From: an uncultured Neisseriaceae bacterium | Lineage (GTDB): Bacteria; Pseudomonadota; Gammaproteobacteria; Burkholderiales; UBA11063 | Direction: 5' to 3' | DNA: 23,398 nt | NCBI GenBank assembly: GCA_937952895.1 | Contig: CALFYC010000131.1 | Location: 1 to 23,398, forward strand | Part shown: piece by piece, positions 1 through 7,175 of the stretch | Position numbering within the stretch: position 1 is the stretch's first letter | Layout: each line of letters starts with the position of its first letter | Translations under genes and position numbers: made by a program | Notes under the pieces: model-generated | What the model saw: the letters and a program-made list of their open reading frames with translations, nothing else | Databases searched by the model: none | Told to the model about the DNA's origin: nothing

Positions 1-42
1 CACCGATATTGGAAAAATTAATTTGTAAATTAGGAATTATTA

Positions 43-717
43 ATGGTTAAGCAGGTTCAAATTTGTTTTGGTTGGCAGCTTATAGCTCTATTAGTGGCAA
101 TCGAAGTGCTAACAATCCCATTTGTTGCTCTAGGTAATAACTTTGTGGGAAATAGTAAAGTAAGTATAGCAATAATGGGATTTATTGTTGCATTTTTTGC
201 ACTAATTGTGATTACTCGGTTAATTAGAAATTTACTTAAAAAAACTTTCTCAAAATTAATTGGTCAAGATATCCTTCATTTAAAAGGTATAATTTATATT
301 GGTATAATCGCTGGTTTTCTTTTAATGTTTATGTTTTATTTACAAGAAATTGCATCTAACTATACTAGGAATGATTATATAACAAGTTTTTCAACAACTT
401 TTATAAGTGTTGGTTCTAGTTTATTAATCTATTATACTATAGAAAAAATATTCCATTATGGTATTAAGCTAAAGACTTCTAACAATAAATACATTATAAA
501 GATCAGATTGATTGATATTTTAATTTTAACTTTATTATTTTCAATCTATGAAATTATTGCTTATGAAGTATCTGGGATTTGGATTCCACATCGAGATTAT
601 AGATTCTGGTGGGGTTTATTATCAGGAGTTGGTGCAGGATTTTTAGGTAGCCTTCCTGTTTTACTAATTACTTCAGTTACTGGATATAAATTTAATTTAT
701 ACATAGATAATGATTAA
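43..717 (+). CDS. Hypothetical inner-membrane protein, about six TM helices
   Basis: I do not recognise the family. The 224-residue product is strongly hydrophobic, with likely membrane helices near residues 10–30, 41–62, 82–102, 115–134, 152–172 and 190–214, so it should be a polytopic inner-membrane protein. A basic segment (RLIRNLLKKTF, about residues 59–69) follows the second helix and probably faces the cytoplasm. A short region with the sequence WIPHRDYRFWWG precedes the last helix and is rich in aromatic residues. No signal peptide cleavage site, catalytic motif or nucleotide-binding motif is visible. A TAGGAA stretch seven bases upstream can serve as ribosome binding site for the ATG chosen. 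It is followed by a long gap, so it is not obviously in an operon with the genes downstream. The reading frame and membrane character are clear; the function is unknown. Confidence 0.7.
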   Translation: MVKQVQICFGWQLIALLVAIEVLTIPFVALGNNFVGNSKVSIAIMGFIVAFFALIVITRLIRNLLKKTFSKLIGQDILHLKGIIYIGIIAGFLLMFMFYLQEIASNYTRNDYITSFSTTFISVGSSLLIYYTIEKIFHYGIKLKTSNNKYIIKIRLIDILILTLLFSIYEIIAYEVSGIWIPHRDYRFWWGLLSGVGAGFLGSLPVLLITSVTGYKFNLYIDND

Positions 718-844
718 CCATTAAATTTAAATAAAATATCAGGATTTGTGATTTCATATATTATAAAATTTTGTAGTAATTGTAGCTCCTAATGATAGGG
801 GTTTTATGAAATTGTGCAAGGATATATTCTAATTATGGATGTAA

Positions 845-949
845 ATTCAGGTTAGGGAAGTTATAATTGATGCAGCTTTAATTACCGCTATTCAAATTGC
901 AGTAATGACTGCTTTAGTTATTGATTGTTTGAGTTGTGTCAAAGCATAA
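845..949 (+). pseudogene. Possible remnant of a membrane-protein gene
   Basis: Read from 845, the frame gives about 34 residues with an amphipathic or hydrophobic core (DAALITAIQIAVMTAL) before a double stop (TAA TAG). There is no start codon with a ribosome binding site, and the frame is closed upstream by TAA at 842. The pattern resembles the alanine- and isoleucine-rich helical tail of DUF697-like membrane proteins, but that likeness is from memory and weak. It may equally be a chance frame in AT-rich DNA. Confidence 0.2.
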
Positions 950-1162
950 TAGATTGGTATTATTAATTTTAGTGTGCAAGTAATAAATCAATTAAATACA
1001 ATTTGTAATATTAAAACTGCATATATTTTTTCTAGAAATAAAGCTAAATTAGACTATGGATGATATGATTAATTATAAATGAAATTTTGCATATACATAA
1101 AATTATACTTAAATTTAAAATAATTTAATTGGTTTTAATAAAATATATTATAAATGTTAATT

Positions 1163-1168
1163 AAGGAG
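1163..1168 (+). promoter_or_regulatory. Strong Shine-Dalgarno sequence of rsfS
   Basis: AAGGAG lies four bases before the rsfS ATG at 1173. It is one of only two full-strength Shine-Dalgarno sequences seen in the window (the other precedes dcd), and it fixes the rsfS start. Confidence 0.7.
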
Positions 1169-1172
1169 AATA

Positions 1173-1508
1173 ATGAATTACAAAGACATTACTAAAGTTG
1201 CTGTAAATGCTTTAGAAAATATAAAAGGTGAAAATATTGTAGTTATTGATACTAGTCACAAATCCCCAATTTTTAGTACTATAATTGTATGTTCAGGCAA
1301 TTCAAATAGACAAGTGTCAGCTTTGGCGCATAGTGTTAGTGAAGAATTTAAATTGAATCATATAGATATTATTGGAACTGAAGGTGAAAGATCTGGAGAA
1401 TGGGTTTTGGTGGATAGTGGAGATGTGGTTGTACATATTATGCTTCCACATGTACGGCACTATTATGATTTAGAAACATTGTGGGATGATAAGAATTATA
1501 CAAAATAA
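1173..1508 (+). CDS. rsfS: Ribosome silencing factor RsfS
   Basis: RsfS (Iojap/YbeB family) binds ribosomal protein L14 (uL14) on the 50S subunit and blocks joining with 30S, damping translation during starvation or stationary phase. The 111-residue length is normal. Family signatures are all present: the CSGNSNRQVSALA segment (about residues 41–53), the EGERSGEWVLVDSGDVVVHI core (about 70–89) and the C-terminal LPHVRHYYDLETLW stretch. A strong AAGGAG four bases upstream supports the start. In many bacteria rsfS sits directly after nadD; here nadD is about 10 kb away on the other strand, and rsfS instead leads hprK and rapZ. Its last 23 bases overlap the start of hprK, which suggests translational coupling. 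Identification is secure. Confidence 0.95.
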   Translation: MNYKDITKVAVNALENIKGENIVVIDTSHKSPIFSTIIVCSGNSNRQVSALAHSVSEEFKLNHIDIIGTEGERSGEWVLVDSGDVVVHIMLPHVRHYYDLETLWDDKNYTK

Positions 1509-2016
1509 TAATATAATAGTTCATGGTGTTGCGCTACAGATATTTGGCCTTGGTGTATTAATCATTGGCCCAAGTGGGATAGGGAAGAGTGATTTAGCTC
1601 TTGAACTGGTTAGTCGTGGCCATAAATTTATTGTTGATGATCAGGTAATAGTTAAATCAAATCATGATAAATTAACTCTTGCAACACAGATGGATCCATT
1701 TATGCATATTCGTGGCATAGGATTTATTAATGTAGAGAAGGTTTATGGAATAGGTTGTATTATTAAAGAATCTAATTTAGACATGATTATTGAATTAACA
1801 GATTCTCATACTTTAGCAAATGATCCACTTAAACAAGAATGCTCTTGGACTACATATGATAAACTCAAGGTGAAGACTTTTAAATTAAACAGATTTCAAG
1901 GTAGGAGTTTGGTAACTTTGATTGAATTATTAGTTAAGTATCAACAAGATGTATTAGATGGTTATGATTCACATCAAAAATTTTTAAACTATCAGCAAAA
2001 GTTAATTAGTCAGTGA
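1486..2016 (+). CDS. hprK: HPr kinase/phosphorylase, short kinase-only form
   Basis: HprK phosphorylates and dephosphorylates a serine of the phosphocarrier HPr, tying sugar or nitrogen PTS state to regulation. The product has 176 residues, against about 310–320 for the usual two-domain enzyme; only the C-terminal kinase domain is present. Visible are the P-loop GPSGIGKS (28–35), the following LALELVSRGHKFIVDD segment, the HprK signature HIRGIGFINV (about 74–83) and the C-terminal FQGRSLVTLIELLV region. The N-terminal domain cannot be hidden upstream in this frame, because a TAG lies at 1471–1473, inside rsfS. This short architecture is known mainly from Alphaproteobacteria. The ATG lies within rsfS (23-base overlap) with only a weak ribosome binding site, so translation is probably coupled. 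The stop is 13 bases before rapZ. No HPr or other PTS gene lies in this window. Confidence 0.9.
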   Translation: MIRIIQNNNIIVHGVALQIFGLGVLIIGPSGIGKSDLALELVSRGHKFIVDDQVIVKSNHDKLTLATQMDPFMHIRGIGFINVEKVYGIGCIIKESNLDMIIELTDSHTLANDPLKQECSWTTYDKLKVKTFKLNRFQGRSLVTLIELLVKYQQDVLDGYDSHQKFLNYQQKLISQ

Positions 2017-2029
2017 GAGGTTATTAAAA

Positions 2030-2875
2030 ATGCAATTAATTCTGATCAGTGGAATGGCAGGTGCGGGAAAATCTACTGCTCTAAATATTTTAGAGGATTC
2101 TGGCTATTATTGTGTAGATAATTTACCTCCACCATTACTTAAACAGTTGGTTGAATTATATTTACTTCATTCGGATATGGATAAAATTGCGGTTAGTATC
2201 GATACCCGATCACATTCATTATTAAAGCAAGTTCCTAATGAAATTAAAGCATTGTTAAAATCAGATATTGATGTGAAAGTAATCTTTCTAGACGCAAGAA
2301 ATGAAGTGCTACTCAATCGCTTTTCTGAAACGAGACGTAAACATCCACTTTCAGATGGTCAAAATACCATTAACGATTGTATTAAAGAAGAGCGTGAGTT
2401 ATTGGCTGAAATTGTATCAATTGCCCATAAAATTGATACTAGTTATTTAAGTGCTAATCATCTACGTAGCTATATCAAGCAGTTGGTTAAAGCCGACTAC
2501 TCACAATTAAATATTGTATTACAATCTTTTGGTTTTAAATATGGTGTGCCGATTGATTCAGATTTTGTATTCGATGTTAGATGTTTAGCAAACCCATATT
2601 ATGATAAAAACATTCGTGATTTTAATGGCTTAGAAGCACCAATTATAGAATTTTTAGAAAAAGAGCCCAAAGTACAGGTAATGATTGATGATATTTCTGG
2701 GTTTATTAGTAAATGGTTAGAATCATTTAGCCAAGATAATCGAAATTATCTGACTCTTTCGATAGGTTGTACTGGTGGAAAGCACCGCTCAGTGTATATA
2801 GTAGAAAAGATTGCTCAATTAATTAATAAATTAGGGTATAAGATAGTAACAAGGCATAGACAAATTAATTCTTAG
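2030..2875 (+). CDS. rapZ: RNase adapter protein RapZ (YvcJ family)
   Basis: RapZ-family proteins are P-loop NTPases. In enterobacteria RapZ senses glucosamine-6-phosphate and presents the small RNA GlmZ to RNase E, controlling amino-sugar synthesis; whether the RNA role holds here is unknown. The 281-residue product has a Walker A motif GMAGAGKS (8–15) and the family's SGYYCVDNLPP segment just after. In the C-terminal domain is the conserved SIGCTGGKHRSV stretch (244–255), with C247, T248, G249, K251, H252 and R253, the part of the enterobacterial protein linked to ligand binding. A GAGAGG sequence overlapping the hprK stop serves as ribosome binding site. Location after hprK matches the recurring hprK–rapZ pairing with PTS genes in Proteobacteria. 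Family assignment is very secure; the RNA-adapter function is by homology only. Confidence 0.94.
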   Translation: MQLILISGMAGAGKSTALNILEDSGYYCVDNLPPPLLKQLVELYLLHSDMDKIAVSIDTRSHSLLKQVPNEIKALLKSDIDVKVIFLDARNEVLLNRFSETRRKHPLSDGQNTINDCIKEERELLAEIVSIAHKIDTSYLSANHLRSYIKQLVKADYSQLNIVLQSFGFKYGVPIDSDFVFDVRCLANPYYDKNIRDFNGLEAPIIEFLEKEPKVQVMIDDISGFISKWLESFSQDNRNYLTLSIGCTGGKHRSVYIVEKIAQLINKLGYKIVTRHRQINS

Positions 2876-2940
2876 GTTACTATTTACTAGGGATATGGTA
2901 AAATTGCTCTTTTAGTTTATAGATAAAAAGAAGCTTAAAT

Positions 2941-4128
2941 ATGAAATTTAATAAGATTAGTGCAATTAATATTAAAGATAAGCGTGTCTTTATTCGAACT
3001 GATATGAATGTGCCAATTGTAGATAGCCGAATTACAGATGATACCCGCATTATTTCAGGATTAACTACAATTCGTTATGCATTAAGCCATGGAGCGAAAG
3101 TTATTCTAGCTACTCATTTAGGTAGGCCTAAGGAAGGAACCTGTCTTGATAAGGATAGTGTGGATGTTATTCGCCAAACAATTGAACATATGCTACAGCA
3201 AAAAATACCATTAATTAAACATCTTGACGATAAAATTGATTTTACTAAAGTAAATTTAGTGATGCTGGAAAATGTGCGTTGTAATATTGGTGAGAAAGCT
3301 AACGATGAGTCATTAGCGCAAAAATATGCAGCATTATGTGATGTATTTGTGCATGATGCTTTTGCAACATCACATAGAGCTGAAGCATCAACTGATGCTA
3401 TTGCTAAATACGTTAAAGTGGTTGCGGCAGGCTCATTAATGAGCACTGAAATAGAAGCCTTACAAAAAGTGGTTCAATCGCCAAAATCTCCAGTAGTTGC
3501 AATTGTTGGAGGCTCTAAAATATCAACAAAGCTTTCGATTTTAGATAATTTGGCGGATAAGGTTGATTATTTGGTGGTTGGCGGTGGAATCCTAAATACC
3601 TTTCTTTTAGCTAAGGGCTTTAATGTGGCAAATTCGCTTGTTGAAGTAGATTTAGTGCCTGAAGCAAAACGTATTATGCAAAAGATGCAAAGACGTGGAG
3701 CAGAGGTTCCATTACCTGATACTGTAATTGTAAGTAAAGAAATTAGTGAATCAGCAATTAGTGAAGAAAAGCCTATCACGAATCTTGATAATGACGATAT
3801 AATATTGGATGTTGGTACAAAATTTGCTAATGATTTAGCTCACGTTATTACTAAATCTCAAACAGTGATTTGGAATGGACCACTTGGGGTTTTTGAGTTT
3901 GAGCAATTTGCCAATGGAACTCGAATCTTAGCTGTGGCGATTGGTAAAAGTAAAGCCTTTAGTTTAGCTGGGGGGGGAGATACAATTGCTGCAATAAATA
4001 AATTTAATTTATTTAATCAAATAAGCTATGTGTCTACAGCTGGTGGAGCACTGCTCGAATTTTTAGAAGGTAAACCCTTACCCGCAATTACTATGCTTGA
4101 AAAAAATTGTATACATAAAACTTTATAA
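2941..4128 (+). CDS. pgk: Phosphoglycerate kinase
   Basis: This enzyme transfers phosphate between 1,3-bisphosphoglycerate and ADP, giving 3-phosphoglycerate and ATP in glycolysis, and runs in reverse in gluconeogenesis. The 395-residue length is standard. Seen in order: the substrate-binding RTDMNVP motif (about 19–25), THLGRPKEG (about 59–67), the ENVRCNIGEK and HDAFATSHRAEAS segments of the N-domain, then GGSKISTK, IWNGPLGVFE and the nucleotide-binding LAGGGDT stretch of the C-domain. The glycine codons of that last motif form a run of eight G (3970–3977), unusual in such AT-rich DNA. The gene follows rapZ after 65 bp containing no terminator, and asnS follows 18 bp later. The ribosome binding site is weak (AAGAAG). 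Identification is certain. Confidence 0.97.
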   Translation: MKFNKISAINIKDKRVFIRTDMNVPIVDSRITDDTRIISGLTTIRYALSHGAKVILATHLGRPKEGTCLDKDSVDVIRQTIEHMLQQKIPLIKHLDDKIDFTKVNLVMLENVRCNIGEKANDESLAQKYAALCDVFVHDAFATSHRAEASTDAIAKYVKVVAAGSLMSTEIEALQKVVQSPKSPVVAIVGGSKISTKLSILDNLADKVDYLVVGGGILNTFLLAKGFNVANSLVEVDLVPEAKRIMQKMQRRGAEVPLPDTVIVSKEISESAISEEKPITNLDNDDIILDVGTKFANDLAHVITKSQTVIWNGPLGVFEFEQFANGTRILAVAIGKSKAFSLAGGGDTIAAINKFNLFNQISYVSTAGGALLEFLEGKPLPAITMLEKNCIHKTL

Positions 4129-4146
4129 AATTACAGCATAATATCT

Positions 4147-5559
4147 ATGGAAAGACAAATGCAACAAATTTCAATTAAATATTTATTAACATCTAAGCCT
4201 GAAATTGGAAAATCAGTTACTATAAAAGGTTGGGTAAGAAGTCGACGTGATTCGAAAGCGGGTATGTCATTTATTACTGTTTCTGATGGGTCATGCTTTG
4301 ATACAATACAAGTTATTGCTGAGACTAATTTACCTAATTATAATGAAGAAGTAATTCGCCTAACTAAAGATTGTGCAATAATTGTAGATGGAGTTATTGT
4401 TGAATCTCCAGGATCTGGTCAAGCTATCGAAATTAAGGTTAATACTCTTAAAGTTCTTGGTTGGGTAGAAAATCCAGATACTTACCCAGTATCGCCTAAA
4501 CGTCATACGGTAGAATATTTACGTGAAGTTGCGCATTTAAGAGTTCGGACTAATCTAATTGCATCTATTGCAAGAGTCCGTAATTCAGTTTCATATTTAA
4601 TTCATGAATTTTTAAATAAAAATGGATTCTATTGGATTCATACTCCAATTATTACAACTTCTGATTGTGAGGGTGGATGTGATTTATTTAAAGTAACTTC
4701 ACTTGATTTACAAAATTTACCTAAAAATGAGCAGGGTAAGATTGACTATAGGCAAGATTTTTTTGGTACAGAGACATTTTTAACTGGATCTGGTCAACTA
4801 AATGTTGAGGCATACTGTATGGGGTTGTCTAAAGTCTATACTTTTGGGCCAACATTTAGAGCTGAAAATTCAAATACAACCAGGCATTTGGCTGAATTTT
4901 GGATGGTTGAGCCTGAAATTGCTTTTGCTGATTTGATGGACGATGCAGCTCTAGCACAAGAGATGCTTAAATATATTTTTAAAAATGTGTTAGAACGTAA
5001 TAGTGATGACATGCATTTTTTTGCTGAATTTATAAATAAAAATGCAATTTCACGTCTTGAACAGGTGGTTAATACTGATTTTACAATGTTAACTTATACT
5101 GAAGCAATTGATAAACTATTAAAATCTGGTAAATCTTTTGAGAATAAGGTTGAATGGGGAATTGATTTATCTTCTGAGCATGAGCGTTGGCTGTGTGAAG
5201 AAATGGTTGGAGCGCCTACCATTGTTACCAATTATCCAAAAGATATTAAAGCGTTTTATATGAGACAAAATGATGATGGTAAAACCGTTGCTGCTATGGA
5301 TATTTTAGCACCGGGAATTGGCGAAATTATCGGTGGTTCGCAACGAGAAGAACGTTATGATTTATTGGTAAAACGTATGAATGAACTTAATATGGATAAA
5401 GAGCATTTATCTTGGTATTTAGATCTAAGACGTTTTGGGACTGTTCCACATGCTGGGTTTGGGCTTGGTCTAGATCGAGTGGTAAGCTATGTAACTGGAG
5501 TGCAAAATATTCGAGAAACAAGTCCGTTTCCGCGCACTAGTAAGAATGCTAATTTTTAA
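4147..5559 (+). CDS. asnS: Asparaginyl-tRNA synthetase
   Basis: AsnRS attaches asparagine to tRNA-Asn, a class II synthetase acting as a dimer in the cytoplasm. The 470-residue protein starts with the OB-fold anticodon-binding domain ([19 protein letters not shown], about residues 24–42). The catalytic domain follows, with motif 2 containing [17 protein letters not shown] (about 237–253), which separates AsnRS from AspRS, and motif 3 [13 protein letters not shown] near the end. Presence of this gene implies direct charging of Asn. Start choice is open: ATG 4147 has no Shine-Dalgarno but a CATAAT hexamer just upstream, whereas an in-frame ATG at 4159 has GGAAAG four bases before it and would shorten the protein by four residues. 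The lipoprotein gene begins 21 bp after the stop. Confidence 0.97.
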   Translation: MERQMQQISIKYLLTSKPEIGKSVTIKGWVRSRRDSKAGMSFITVSDGSCFDTIQVIAETNLPNYNEEVIRLTKDCAIIVDGVIVESPGSGQAIEIKVNTLKVLGWVENPDTYPVSPKRHTVEYLREVAHLRVRTNLIASIARVRNSVSYLIHEFLNKNGFYWIHTPIITTSDCEGGCDLFKVTSLDLQNLPKNEQGKIDYRQDFFGTETFLTGSGQLNVEAYCMGLSKVYTFGPTFRAENSNTTRHLAEFWMVEPEIAFADLMDDAALAQEMLKYIFKNVLERNSDDMHFFAEFINKNAISRLEQVVNTDFTMLTYTEAIDKLLKSGKSFENKVEWGIDLSSEHERWLCEEMVGAPTIVTNYPKDIKAFYMRQNDDGKTVAAMDILAPGIGEIIGGSQREERYDLLVKRMNELNMDKEHLSWYLDLRRFGTVPHAGFGLGLDRVVSYVTGVQNIRETSPFPRTSKNANF

Positions 5560-5572
5560 TTAGGTAAAAAGT

Positions 5573-5578
5573 TATAAT
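5573..5578 (+). promoter_or_regulatory. Perfect TATAAT hexamer at lipoprotein start
   Basis: TATAAT ends two bases before the ATG of the first lipoprotein gene. No good -35 hexamer lies 16–18 bp upstream, inside the asnS stop region. If this is a real -10 element, transcription would begin at or just after the start codon, so it would serve either a leaderless transcript or nothing useful. It may be chance in AT-rich sequence. Confidence 0.25.
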
Positions 5579-5580
5579 CT

Positions 5581-7164
5581 ATGAAAATTAAAAGTATAAA
5601 GTTCGTAATCTTAGTTTGTTTGATAATATTCGTAACATCATGTGCAAATACTCCGAATGATGTTGTAATGACAGTGAATCAGGGTAGTTGTGTTCAATCT
5701 TCAATGTACTTGGCACAAGGGTTTACTCCGCCGACAAGTGTCTGGAATAATCCTGAGTCAGCACCATATTGCATGTCAGTAACTCTAACAAATAATAATA
5801 GCGGTCAAAATGCCAATAATGTGCAAATTGTAAATTCTGGTATGGTGTTAAGTTATAGTGTCGGGGCAAATTCTTATTCTTCAATGATTTATGATCCAGT
5901 ATCTGCAGGATTATCAATTTCTGGGGCAAATCAAATTGTGGGGAATGTTATTACTTATGATCCGAATAAGTGTACTACAACAACTGGTGCTAACGTGATT
6001 ACTTTAAATCAAAATGGTGGATCATGTACCTTTTTTATTCAATTATCGGGTGAGTCATTTCCTGTTGGGGTTTATAATACAAATATTACGTATAACTATA
6101 CCAATGGCAATCAAAATTATTCAACAGGCATTAATTTTAATCAGCGAGTTAATTTATATGCAGGTGGGACTGGTGGAATATTTTTAGATACGAATGGTTC
6201 ATGGCAAAACTTTATTAGTCCAACTATTTCAGGAGTAAATGCTATTACTACTGATCTTTGGGGGCATGTCTATATATCTACGTTAACTGCGGTATCCCTT
6301 TACAATGGGATATCTGGTCTAAACACCTTAGGGAGTTTTCCTTCTGGTTATCAAATTACCAGCCTTGCAACTGATAATAATGGAGCGATTTATGCTGGTA
6401 CTAATGGCGGAGGAGTATATAAATACAACCCTTACATAACTAGTCCAGTGTGGGAAAGTTTTAATGGTAGTGGGATTTCAAGCACGAGTAATATAATTGG
6501 CTTAAGTAATTTTATCAATCTAAATAACTCCGGAACCGATGCATTATTTGCAACAACTGCAACTACAGCATATCAGTGTAATAGTCCGGAATCTTTTAAT
6601 AATAGTTGTACTTGGGTTACATTAACTTCATCTCAAGCTCCTGAATCATTTAATGCTGCTGCAATAACTACAGATAATTATGGAGTTTTATATACGGGAT
6701 CTGGATCAAGTGTAAATAGCTATGCTCTAACTTCTTGGTATCCGCCTTATGTATTTAATCCAACAATAATTGGAGAAGTATCTTCTCTAGTGTGGTCTAA
6801 TTTTGAATCAGTACAAAATCTATTTGTAGGGCAAGTTCCTATCACCGGTTTAGAAAGTTCAGTTTATAGTTGTGCGCTAACGGGAACAGGAACACCAACT
6901 ACGTGTATTCCAACTATAAGTGAATCAGGAAATTCTTTATATGGTTCAATCTATGGGATTGACCTAGATGGTGCGAATAATCTATATGTTGTTGGTGGTG
7001 GAATTTTATCAAGTGATTTTACCGAAAGTTCTCCTATACTTGCAGCATACATTGGTGAAGGTGCAACTGGTGCTACATCAAATTGGACACCAATTCAAAA
7101 TGGAGTGGTAACTAATAGTACATTAAGTGTAGTAAAAAGCGCTTCAATACTAACATCTTATTAA
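5581..7164 (+). CDS. Secreted lipoprotein with Ig-like and propeller-like repeats (copy 1)
   Basis: I do not recognise a named family. The 527-residue product opens with a lipoprotein signal peptide: a basic start, a hydrophobic stretch and the lipobox VTSC, with the acylated cysteine at residue 21. Residue +2 is Ala, not Asp, which favours sorting to the outer membrane. Residues of about 30–185 look like an Ig-like beta-sandwich with four cysteines (C37, C64, C131, C149) that all recur in the next gene. The rest carries repeats of the type TDNNGAIYAGTNGGGVY, typical of beta-propeller blades. Cysteine pairs in the motif Y-x-C…C occur at 333/343 and 431/442. Serine, asparagine and glycine are abundant, as in secreted proteins. 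The next gene is a paralogue 11 bp downstream. No Shine-Dalgarno sequence is visible. Role could be surface binding or envelope function; unknown. Confidence 0.8.
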   Translation: MKIKSIKFVILVCLIIFVTSCANTPNDVVMTVNQGSCVQSSMYLAQGFTPPTSVWNNPESAPYCMSVTLTNNNSGQNANNVQIVNSGMVLSYSVGANSYSSMIYDPVSAGLSISGANQIVGNVITYDPNKCTTTTGANVITLNQNGGSCTFFIQLSGESFPVGVYNTNITYNYTNGNQNYSTGINFNQRVNLYAGGTGGIFLDTNGSWQNFISPTISGVNAITTDLWGHVYISTLTAVSLYNGISGLNTLGSFPSGYQITSLATDNNGAIYAGTNGGGVYKYNPYITSPVWESFNGSGISSTSNIIGLSNFINLNNSGTDALFATTATTAYQCNSPESFNNSCTWVTLTSSQAPESFNAAAITTDNYGVLYTGSGSSVNSYALTSWYPPYVFNPTIIGEVSSLVWSNFESVQNLFVGQVPITGLESSVYSCALTGTGTPTTCIPTISESGNSLYGSIYGIDLDGANNLYVVGGGILSSDFTESSPILAAYIGEGATGATSNWTPIQNGVVTNSTLSVVKSASILTSY

Positions 7165-7175
7165 GAATAGTTTAT

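Larger units (their letters stand above)
718..1172. other. Long intergenic region without an intact gene
   Basis: This 455-bp stretch has no open frame of gene length on either strand. It is very AT-rich. It holds one hydrophobic reading frame of 34 codons (845–949, listed separately) that looks like gene debris. Just before rsfS the sequence becomes almost pure A/T, as expected for a promoter region, but I cannot assign a convincing -35/-10 pair. No hairpin with a T-run is visible after the membrane protein gene. Confidence 0.5.

Noticed and set aside
3114..3446. Minus-strand open frame of 110 codons
   Set aside because: It lies wholly inside pgk, whose motifs are unmistakable; the minus-strand product has no family pattern or ribosome binding site.
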